From positions 1 to 53,382 of the forward strand of contig CAITHK010000013.1 of the NCBI GenBank assembly GCA_903892175.1: a stretch of DNA of 53,382 bases, in the 5' to 3' direction. Under the pieces are notes generated by a model. It saw only the letters and a program-made list of their open reading frames with translations. It did not search any database and was not told the origin of the DNA. Below are positions 46,925-53,382 of this stretch, piece by piece (position 1 is the stretch's first letter; every line of letters begins with the position of its first letter). The translations under genes were made by a program, and so were the position numbers. Source of the DNA: an uncultured Burkholderiales bacterium. GTDB lineage: Bacteria > Pseudomonadota > Gammaproteobacteria > Burkholderiales > Burkholderiaceae_C.

Positions 46925-47049
46925 ATAACCCTCCAAGGTTTGAACGGACAAAGGCGTCCCCAGACATGGCTCTCTTGAGCTGTTTCTGAGGGCGCCTTTT
47001 TCTTTGTCCAAACACTGTTGGAGCTGTCTATTTTTTCAAGGAGTGATTC
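46925..47049 (+). promoter_or_regulatory. NasT-type antitermination leader
   Basis: Two short hairpins at the start of the transcript, each with a 6-nt loop: AACC-CTCCAA-GGTT (46927-46940) and GGAC-AAAGGC-GTCC (46946-46959). The second loop has A1 and G4, the ANTAR recognition pattern; the first does not. The second hairpin shares bases 46950-46959 with the left arm of the terminator, so the two cannot form together. Confidence 0.72.
46950..47007 (+). terminator. Regulated intrinsic terminator in the nrtA leader
   Basis: AAAGGCG-CCC-AGA ... TCT-GGG-CGCCTTT with an inner GCTC/GAGC stem, followed by TTTTTCTTT. It lies about 45 bp before nrtA and would end transcripts unless NasT stabilises the upstream hairpin. 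Confidence 0.8.
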
Positions 47050-48294
47050 ATGTCCGAACTGTTGGAGACCCCTATGAGCCGTCGCAATGTCTTGCAAGCT
47101 GCCACCGCCAGCGCCCTCACCATCGCCCCTGCTTTGCGCGCAGCGGTCTACGCCCAAGGCTCGGACAAGCCCGAGAAAGAAGAAGTGCGCATTGGCTTCA
47201 TTCCGCTGACCGACTGCGCCAGCGTGGTCATGGCCTCAGTGTTGGGCATCGACAAAAAATACGGCGTCAAGATCATTCCCACCAAAGAAGCCAGTTGGGC
47301 CGGTGTGCGTGACAAATTGGTCAACGGCGAATTGGACTTTGCCCACGTGCTCTATGGCTTGGTCTACGGCGTGCACTTGGGCACCTCGGGCCCAAAGAAA
47401 GACATGGCCGTGCTGATGACGATCAACCAAAACGGCCAGGCCATCACCTTGAGCAAAAAACTGGCAGACAAAGGGGCAGTGGATGCAGCCAGCCTGGCCA
47501 AGTTGATGAACACCGAAAAGCGCGAATACACCTTTGCCCAAACCTTCCCCACTGGCACCCACGCCATGTGGCTGTACTACTGGTTGGCCAGTGTGGGCAT
47601 CAACCCCCTGAAAGACGCCAAGGTCATCACCGTGCCGCCACCCCAAATGGTGGCCAATATGCGCGTGGGCAACATGGACGGCTACTGCGTGGGTGAGCCT
47701 TGGGGCCACCGCGCCATTGCCGACGGCATTGGCATCACCGCCACCACCACCCAAGACATTTGGCAAGACCACCCAGAAAAAGTGCTGGGCACCACGGCTG
47801 AGTTCGTCAAAAAATACCCCAATACCGCGCGCGCCGTGACGGCCGCCATTTTGGAAGCTGGCAAATGGATCGATGCGGGCTTGCAAAACAAGATGAAGAT
47901 GGCCGAGACGATTGCCGACAAAGCCTATGTCAACACCAGTGTGGACGTGATCAACCAGCGCATCTTGGGCCGTTACCAAAACGGCATGGGCAAAACCTGG
48001 GACGACCCCCACCACATGAAGTTCTATGCCGACGGCCAAGCCACCTTCCCCTACCTCTCGGACGGCATGTGGTTCTTGACCCAGCACAAGCGCTGGGGTT
48101 TGCTCAAAGACCACCCCGACTACCTGAACGTGGCCAAAGAAATCAACCACCTGGATGTGTACAAGCAAGCGGCCACGGCCAGCAAAACCCCGGTGCCCAA
48201 AGAAGTTATGCGCACCAGCAAGTTGGTCGACGGCGTGGTATGGGACGGCAAAGACCCCAAGAAATACGCTGACGGCTTCAAAGTCAAAGCTTGA
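47050..48294 (+). CDS. nrtA: Nitrate ABC transporter substrate-binding protein (NrtA/CmpA family)
   Basis: Periplasmic binding protein, 414 residues. Twin-arginine signal SRRNVLQAATASALTIAPALRAAVYA points to Tat export. Core features: RIGFIPLTDCASVVMASVLGI, EASWAGVRDKLVNGELDFAHVLYGLVYGVHLG, GTHAMWLYYWLASVGINP and GYCVGEPWGHRAI, typical of NrtA/CmpA. Nitrate is the likely ligand because nirB, nirD and nasA follow. AAGGAG precedes the ATG. First gene after the NasT-controlled leader. Confidence 0.93.
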   Translation: MSELLETPMSRRNVLQAATASALTIAPALRAAVYAQGSDKPEKEEVRIGFIPLTDCASVVMASVLGIDKKYGVKIIPTKEASWAGVRDKLVNGELDFAHVLYGLVYGVHLGTSGPKKDMAVLMTINQNGQAITLSKKLADKGAVDAASLAKLMNTEKREYTFAQTFPTGTHAMWLYYWLASVGINPLKDAKVITVPPPQMVANMRVGNMDGYCVGEPWGHRAIADGIGITATTTQDIWQDHPEKVLGTTAEFVKKYPNTARAVTAAILEAGKWIDAGLQNKMKMAETIADKAYVNTSVDVINQRILGRYQNGMGKTWDDPHHMKFYADGQATFPYLSDGMWFLTQHKRWGLLKDHPDYLNVAKEINHLDVYKQAATASKTPVPKEVMRTSKLVDGVVWDGKDPKKYADGFKVKA

Positions 48295-48304
48295 GGACAT
48301 CGGC

Positions 48305-49099
48305 ATGTTGGCTCGCTCTTTCAAATCGCTGCTGTCGCAAGCATTGCCACCTTTTCTGGGGCTGGCCCTGCTGGTGGGCATCTGGTCGTTGGTGTCCCTC
48401 AGCAGCACCAACAATTTCCCTTCACCCAGTGCCACCCTGGTGCAAGCCATCTCGGTCTTCAGTGACCCGTTCTACAGCAACGGCCCCAACGACCAAGGCG
48501 TGGGCTGGAACGTGCTGAGCTCGCTCAAGCGCGTGGCCATGGGCTTTGGCTTGGCGGCGCTGGTGGGCATTCCGATGGGCTTTTTGATTGGGCGTTTCGA
48601 TTTTTTGTCGCGCATGTTCAACCCGCTCATCAGCTTGTTGCGTCCCGTGTCCCCACTGGCTTGGTTGCCCATTGGCTTGTTGGTGTTCAAGGGTGCCAAC
48701 CCAGCGGCCATTTGGACCATCTTCATCTGCTCGATCTGGCCCATGGTCATCAACACGGCGGTGGGTGTGCAACGCGTGCCCCAAGACTACATGAACGTGG
48801 CGCGTGTGCTCAATCTGTCTGAGTGGAAGATCATCACCAAAATTCTGTTCCCGGCGGTGTTGCCTTACATGCTCACGGGCGTGCGCTTGGCGGTGGGCAC
48901 GGCGTGGCTGGTGATCGTCGCTGCCGAGATGCTGACCGGTGGCGTGGGCATTGGCTTTTGGGTCTGGGACGAGTGGAACAACCTGAACGTCAAAAACATC
49001 ATCATCGCCATCTTTGTGATTGGCATCGTCGGCTTGGTGCTGGAGTACGCACTCATCAAACTCGCCACCGCATTCACCTTTGAGGAGGTGCGTTCATGA
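48305..49099 (+). CDS. nrtB: Nitrate ABC transporter permease
   Basis: Inner-membrane permease of the NrtABC importer, 264 residues from ATG 48305; the track start at 48155 lies in nrtA. About six helices; the EAA-type loop appears as VLNLSEWKIITKILFPAVLPYMLTGVRLAVGTAWLVIVAAEML. Ends ATGA-coupled with the ATPase gene. Confidence 0.94.
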   Translation: MLARSFKSLLSQALPPFLGLALLVGIWSLVSLSSTNNFPSPSATLVQAISVFSDPFYSNGPNDQGVGWNVLSSLKRVAMGFGLAALVGIPMGFLIGRFDFLSRMFNPLISLLRPVSPLAWLPIGLLVFKGANPAAIWTIFICSIWPMVINTAVGVQRVPQDYMNVARVLNLSEWKIITKILFPAVLPYMLTGVRLAVGTAWLVIVAAEMLTGGVGIGFWVWDEWNNLNVKNIIIAIFVIGIVGLVLEYALIKLATAFTFEEVRS

Positions 49100-49929
49100 A
49101 TGCCTCGCTGACCCACAAGTTCTTAGAAATCCAGGGCATCGCCCAAACCTTTCGCACCGCCAAAGGCGACTTCCCCGCCCTGCGCGACATCGACTTGACG
49201 GTGGGCAAAGGCGAGTTTGTCGCCCTGATTGGCCACTCGGGTTGCGGCAAGTCCACCTTGCTCAACCTGATTGCCGGACTGACCACTCCCACCCAAGGCA
49301 GCCTGATTTGTGCCAACCGTGAAATCTCAGGCCCCGGCCCAGAGCGTGCCGTGGTGTTCCAAAACCACTCGCTGCTGCCCTGGTTGACTTGCTACGAAAA
49401 CATCTATTTGGGGGTCGAGCGTGTGTTTGGCCAATCCGGCTTGGTCGACGGCAAAACCAAAGAGACCAAGCTGCAACTCAAAGCACGCACCGATGCGGCC
49501 CTGGACTTGGTGGGTTTGAGCCATGCAGCACACAAGCGGCCCGGAGAAATTTCGGGCGGCATGAAACAACGCGTGGGCATTGCCCGGGCCTTGGCCATGG
49601 AACCCCAGGTGTTGCTGATGGATGAACCATTTGGCGCCCTTGATGCGTTGACACGCGCCAAGCTGCAAGACGAACTACTGTCCATCGTGGCGGCCACGCA
49701 CAGCACGGTCGTGATGGTGACCCACGATGTGGACGAGGCCGTGCTGCTGTCCGACAAGATTGTGATGATGACCAATGGCCCCGCCGCCACCATTGGAGAA
49801 GTGCTCAGTGTCGAGCTGCCACGCCCGCGCTCGCGCGTGCAACTGGCGGACGACCCGCGCTACTTGCAGTATCGCAAGGCCGTGATCGACTTTTTGTACA
49901 CGCGCCAAGCGCATGTGGAGAAAACATGA
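49096..49929 (+). CDS. nrtC: Nitrate ABC transporter ATP-binding protein
   Basis: Single-domain ABC ATPase, 277 residues; Walker A GHSGCGKSTLLNLIAG, signature ISGGMKQRVGIARALAMEP, Walker B VLLMDEPFGALDALT and the H-loop MVTHDVDEAV. It lacks the extra NrtA-like C-terminal domain of cyanobacterial NrtC, so it is closer to NrtD in layout. Overlaps nrtB and nirB by four bases each. Confidence 0.94.
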   Translation: MNASLTHKFLEIQGIAQTFRTAKGDFPALRDIDLTVGKGEFVALIGHSGCGKSTLLNLIAGLTTPTQGSLICANREISGPGPERAVVFQNHSLLPWLTCYENIYLGVERVFGQSGLVDGKTKETKLQLKARTDAALDLVGLSHAAHKRPGEISGGMKQRVGIARALAMEPQVLLMDEPFGALDALTRAKLQDELLSIVAATHSTVVMVTHDVDEAVLLSDKIVMMTNGPAATIGEVLSVELPRPRSRVQLADDPRYLQYRKAVIDFLYTRQAHVEKT

Positions 49930-52388
49930 ACAAACTCAAATTGGTGATGATTGGCAACGGCATGGCCGGTGTTCGCACGCTGGAAGAACTGCTCAAGCTC
50001 ACGCCAGACCTGTACGACATCACCGTCTTTGGTGCCGAGCCCCACCCCAACTACAACCGCATCTTGTTGTCCCCGGTGTTGGCAGGTGAGCAGACCATGG
50101 ACGAGATCGTGCTCAACCCGTTTGACTGGTACCGCGACAACGGCATCACCCTGCACGCGGGCTGGAAGGTGACGGAGGTAGACCGCATCAAACGCCTGGT
50201 GACGGCCCAAAACGCCACGGGCGAACGCCGCACAGCACCCTATGACCGCTTGCTGTTGGCGACCGGTTCCAACCCGTTCATGCTGCCCATCCCGGGGCGC
50301 GAACTCGACGGCGTGTTGGCCTACCGCGACATGGCCGACACCCAAGCCATGATCGATGCAGCACAGAAATACCAACATGCGGTCGTCATTGGCGGCGGCT
50401 TGTTGGGCTTGGAAGCAGCCAACGGTTTGATGAAGCGCGGCATGTCGGTGACGGTGGTGCACGTGGCCGAATGGCTGATGGAGCGCCAACTCGACCGCGT
50501 GGCTGGCGGCATGTTGCAACGCTCACTACAAGAACGTGGCATGCAGTTCCGTCTGGGCGCACAAACCCAAGAGTTGCTGGGTGACGCCTCGGGTCGTGTG
50601 AGCGCGGTGCTGTTCAAAGACGGCACGCATGTGCCCGCTGAGTTGGTGGTGATGGCCGTGGGCATTCGCCCCAACACGGCGCTGGCCGAACAAATGCATT
50701 TGCACTGCGAACGCGGCATAGTGGTGAGCGACACCTTGCAAACTGTGACCGACCCACGCATCTATGCCGTGGGTGAATGCGCCGCCCATCGTGGCATTGC
50801 CTATGGTTTAGTCGCCCCCTTGTTTGAACAAGGCAAGGTCTTGGCCAACCACTTGGCCGAGTACGGCATTGGCCGCTACACCGGCTCCTTGACGTCCACC
50901 AAGCTCAAAGTCACAGGCATCGACCTGTTCAGCGCCGGCGACTTCATGGGCAGCACCGATGGCAGCACCGAAGAGATTGTGCTGAGTGACCCGCACGACG
51001 GCGTGTACAAAAAACTGGTGATCCGCAACGACCAACTCATCGGGGCTTGCCTGTACGGCGACACGGTAGATGGCAGCTGGTATTTCAAATTGCTGCGGGA
51101 TGGCCGCAGCGTGGCCGACATTCGCGAAAAGCTGATGTTTGGTGAATCCAACATCGGCGACGTGGGCCATGCAGGCCACAACAAGGCTGCGTCCATGCCC
51201 GATGACGCCGAGGTGTGTGGCTGCAATGGCGTGAAGAAGGGCACCATTTGCAAAGCCATCCAAGAAAAGGGTTTGTTCACCTTGGACGAGGTGCGCAAGC
51301 ACACCAAGGCCAGCGCGTCGTGCGGTTCATGCACGGGTTTGGTGGAGCAAATTTTGATGTTCACCGCAGGGGGCGATTACTCGGCCACGCCGAAGAAAAA
51401 AGCCGTGTGCAGTTGCACCGACCACAGCCACCAAGACGTGCGTGACGCCATCCGTGACCACAAGCTCTTGACCAACGACGCGGTGTTCAAGTTCCTAGAG
51501 TGGCGCACGCCCACGGGGTGTGGCACCTGCCGCCCAGCCATCAACTACTACCGTTTGAGCAGCTGGCCCAAAGAAGCGGTGGACGATCCACAAAGCCGCT
51601 TCATCAACGAACGCAGCCACGCCAACATCCAAAAAGACGGCACCTACAGCGTGATCCCACGCATGTGGGGCGGCGAGACCACGGCCGACGAGTTGCGACG
51701 CATTGCCGATGTGGTGGACAAGTACAAGATCCCCACCGTCAAAGTCACAGGCGGGCAGCGCATCGACTTGCTGGGCGTGAAGAAAGAAGACTTGGTCAAC
51801 GTCTGGAAAGACATCGGCATGCCCAGCGGCCACGCCTACGCCAAAGCCTTGCGCACCGTGAAAACCTGCGTCGGCAGCGAATGGTGCCGCATGGGCACGC
51901 AAGACAGCACGCAAATGGGCAAAGACCTGGAGCGCGCCATGTGGCGCATGTATGCACCGCACAAGGTCAAGTTCGCGGTCTCGGGTTGTCCGCGCAATTG
52001 CGCCGAAGCCGGCATCAAGGACGTGGGCATCATCGGCGTGGACAGCGGCTGGGAGATGTACATCGCAGGCAACGGCGGCATCAAGACCGAGGTGGCGCAT
52101 TTCTTCACCAAGGTCAAAACCGCCGCCCAAGTGCTGGAGTACACCGGTGCCTTCATGCAGCTCTACCGCGAAGAAGGCTGGTACCTGGAGCGCACGGTGC
52201 ATTACGTCAACCGCGTCGGCCTGGACTACGTGAAGCAAAAAATCTTGGACGACCACGCAGGCCGCCAAGCCCTGTGGGCCCGCTTGCAATTTGCACTGGA
52301 AGGCGAGCCCGACCCTTGGTTTGAGCACGCCAAGGCCCAGGTGGACACGCGCCAGTTTGTGCCCATCGTTGCCCACCTCACCGCTTGA
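49926..52388 (+). CDS. nirB: Assimilatory nitrite reductase (NADH) large subunit
   Basis: Cytosolic six-electron reduction of nitrite to ammonium; 820 residues. N-terminal FAD/NADH part (KLVMIGNGMAGVRTLEELL, HPNYNRILLSPVLAGE, VVIGGGLLGLEAANGL), BFD-type [2Fe-2S] segments (CGCNGVKKGTICKAI, CGSCTGLVE, CGTCRP), then the sulfite/nitrite reductase domain with siroheme-[4Fe-4S] ligands TCVGSEWCRMG and SGCPRNCAEA. Start coupled to nrtC by ATGA. Confidence 0.97.
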   Translation: MNKLKLVMIGNGMAGVRTLEELLKLTPDLYDITVFGAEPHPNYNRILLSPVLAGEQTMDEIVLNPFDWYRDNGITLHAGWKVTEVDRIKRLVTAQNATGERRTAPYDRLLLATGSNPFMLPIPGRELDGVLAYRDMADTQAMIDAAQKYQHAVVIGGGLLGLEAANGLMKRGMSVTVVHVAEWLMERQLDRVAGGMLQRSLQERGMQFRLGAQTQELLGDASGRVSAVLFKDGTHVPAELVVMAVGIRPNTALAEQMHLHCERGIVVSDTLQTVTDPRIYAVGECAAHRGIAYGLVAPLFEQGKVLANHLAEYGIGRYTGSLTSTKLKVTGIDLFSAGDFMGSTDGSTEEIVLSDPHDGVYKKLVIRNDQLIGACLYGDTVDGSWYFKLLRDGRSVADIREKLMFGESNIGDVGHAGHNKAASMPDDAEVCGCNGVKKGTICKAIQEKGLFTLDEVRKHTKASASCGSCTGLVEQILMFTAGGDYSATPKKKAVCSCTDHSHQDVRDAIRDHKLLTNDAVFKFLEWRTPTGCGTCRPAINYYRLSSWPKEAVDDPQSRFINERSHANIQKDGTYSVIPRMWGGETTADELRRIADVVDKYKIPTVKVTGGQRIDLLGVKKEDLVNVWKDIGMPSGHAYAKALRTVKTCVGSEWCRMGTQDSTQMGKDLERAMWRMYAPHKVKFAVSGCPRNCAEAGIKDVGIIGVDSGWEMYIAGNGGIKTEVAHFFTKVKTAAQVLEYTGAFMQLYREEGWYLERTVHYVNRVGLDYVKQKILDDHAGRQALWARLQFALEGEPDPWFEHAKAQVDTRQFVPIVAHLTA

Positions 52389-52402
52389 ATCGGAGCCGCA
52401 CC

Positions 52403-52741
52403 ATGAGCGATTGGCAAGTCATTTGCAAAGTCGAAGACATTCCTGTGTTGGGTGCACGCCGTGTGCAGCGCGCACAGGGCTGCGAGGTGGCGGTGTTTCG
52501 CAACGCCGAAGATCAGGTGTTCGCCCTGCTCGACCGCTGCCCGCACAAAGGCGGCCCCTTAAGCCAAGGCATTGTGTATGGCACCACCGTCGCCTGCCCA
52601 TTGCACAACTGGCAAATTGGTTTGGCAGACGGCTGCGCCCAAGCGCCTGACGAGGGCTGTGCCCAGCGCTTTGCGGTGCAGGTGCAAAACGGCGACGTGG
52701 CGCTTGACCGCGAAGAGCTTGCCAGCTTGGCCCTGGACTGA
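52403..52741 (+). CDS. nirD: Nitrite reductase (NADH) small subunit
   Basis: Rieske-type partner of NirB, 112 residues from ATG 52403 (MSDWQVICKVEDIP); the track start at 52385 adds a few unsupported residues. Cluster motifs CPHKGGPLSQG and CPLHNWQI are complete, so it should bind [2Fe-2S], unlike E. coli NirD. Two bases separate its stop from nasA. Confidence 0.95.
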   Translation: MSDWQVICKVEDIPVLGARRVQRAQGCEVAVFRNAEDQVFALLDRCPHKGGPLSQGIVYGTTVACPLHNWQIGLADGCAQAPDEGCAQRFAVQVQNGDVALDREELASLALD

Positions 52742-52743
52742 GC

Positions 52744-53382
52744 ATGAAAGAAACCCGCTCCACCTGCCCCTACTGTGGTGTGGGTTGTGGCGTCATCATT
52801 GAATCATCGGGTGCACGCATCACGGGCGTGCGCGGCGACCCCAAACACCCTGCCAACTTTGGCCGCCTGTGCAGCAAGGGATCCACACTGCACCTGAGCG
52901 CCAGCCCTGTGGCAGCCTCCCAGACACGCTTGCTGCAACCTCAACGCCGTTTGGTGCGCGGAGGCCACTTGTTGCCCATGTCTTGGGAGGCCTCGCTGCA
53001 ATGGGCCAGTCAGAGCTTGGGCCACATCGTGCGCAACCATGGCCCCGAGGCGGTGGGGTTTTATGTGTCGGGCCAGCTGCTGAGCGAGGACTATTACGTC
53101 TTCAACAAGCTGGTCAAAGGATTGCTGGGCAGCAACAACATCGACACCAATTCCCGCTTGTGCATGAGCAGCGCGGTGGCGGGCTACAAGCTCACCTTGG
53201 GTGCCGACGCGCCACCGGCCTGTTACGACGACGTGATGCAGGCAGACTGCTTGTTCATCGCCGGCAGCAACGCGGCTTACGCGCACCCGATTTTGTTTCG
53301 CCGCATCGAAGAAGCCCGCACGCAAAACCCCCACCTCAAAATCATCGTGGCCGACCCGCGCCGCACCGACACCGCCAGCAGC
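52744..53382 (+). CDS. nasA: Assimilatory nitrate reductase catalytic subunit (partial, runs off right edge)
   Basis: Molybdopterin enzyme reducing nitrate to nitrite in the cytosol. The first 213 codons are seen, starting MKETRSTCPYCGVGCG. The N-terminal [4Fe-4S] motif is CPYCGVGCGVII...LCSKG. Further typical parts: GFYVSGQLLSEDYYVFNKLVKGLLGSNNIDTNSRLCMSSAVAGY and IVADPRRTDTAS. No twin-arginine signal, which fits the assimilatory rather than the periplasmic Nap enzyme. The frame is not in the ORF track because its stop lies outside. Confidence 0.94.
   Translation, partial: MKETRSTCPYCGVGCGVIIESSGARITGVRGDPKHPANFGRLCSKGSTLHLSASPVAASQTRLLQPQRRLVRGGHLLPMSWEASLQWASQSLGHIVRNHGPEAVGFYVSGQLLSEDYYVFNKLVKGLLGSNNIDTNSRLCMSSAVAGYKLTLGADAPPACYDDVMQADCLFIAGSNAAYAHPILFRRIEEARTQNPHLKIIVADPRRTDTASS

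Noticed and set aside
47236-48450. Minus-strand ORF of 404 codons opposite nrtA/nrtB
   Set aside because: Antisense shadow with His/Val/Gly bias; nrtA is unambiguous on the plus strand.
1-53382. CRISPR arrays, rRNA operons, prophage genes
   Set aside because: No regularly spaced direct repeats, rRNA sequence or phage structural genes seen on either strand.

Overview
The window reads as a contiguous piece of a betaproteobacterial chromosome, most probably Comamonadaceae (Limnohabitans/Rhodoferax-like). The grounds are the high-GC coding style, the order tpiA-secG-tRNA-Leu-nuoA to nuoN-NUDIX-DUF1178, the tsaE-amiC-mutL-miaA neighbourhood, and a dispersed intergenic repeat that resembles ones I recall from this family. 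The family assignment comes from recognising gene families and gene order, not from a database search. Most of the window is core genome and is packed tightly, with many 1-4 base stop/start overlaps.

Layout. (1) 1-2.4 kb: the 5' three quarters of a CcoI-type copper P-ATPase gene (minus strand, runs off the left edge) and a divergent uspA, with an FNR-type palindrome between them. (2) 2.4-7.1 kb: fatty-acid/acyl-CoA catabolism on the minus strand (etfB-etfA, terminator, DmdC-like acyl-CoA dehydrogenase, nitronate monooxygenase), with a perfect 20-bp palindrome in front of etfB. (3) 7.1-10.5 kb: MscS channel, histone-deacetylase-like amidohydrolase and the lytic transglycosylase MltB. (4) 10.5-13.9 kb: a small accessory island, AT-richer in parts. 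It holds a divergent bacterial homologue of pentameric ligand-gated ion channels, a broken IS3-type OrfA, a second degraded copy of the mltB 3' end, a TIGR02450-type small protein and an AbrB/Doc toxin-antitoxin pair. (5) 13.9-25.0 kb: an OafA-like acyltransferase, queG, tsaE-amiC-aminotransferase-VF530, DedA, mutL-miaA, DUF1178 and a NUDIX hydrolase. (6) 25.1-39.8 kb: a complete 14-gene complex I operon (nuoA to nuoN, minus strand), preceded by tRNA-Leu(GAG), secG, tpiA and a quinone oxidoreductase. (7) 42.2-46.1 kb: pnp, rpsO and tsaD, with structured leaders in front of rpsO and pnp. (8) 46.1 kb to the right edge: a nitrate/nitrite assimilation cluster, nasT then nrtA-nrtB-nrtC-nirB-nirD-nasA (nasA cut by the window edge).

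How the parts work together. Complex I, ETF/acyl-CoA dehydrogenase and CcoI belong to respiration and its electron inputs. The right end imports nitrate and reduces it to ammonium. Its control can be read in the DNA: sigma-54 -24/-12 promoters sit before both nasT and nrtA, and the nrtA leader contains a hexaloop hairpin that is mutually exclusive with an intrinsic terminator, as expected of an ANTAR (NasT) antitermination target.

The least ordinary items are the channel-receptor homologue in the island, the NasT leader, the repeat that supplies the ribosome-binding sites of both nuoL and nuoF, and the duplicated mltB tail that marks the island boundary. I found no CRISPR array, rRNA, prophage or complete insertion sequence.
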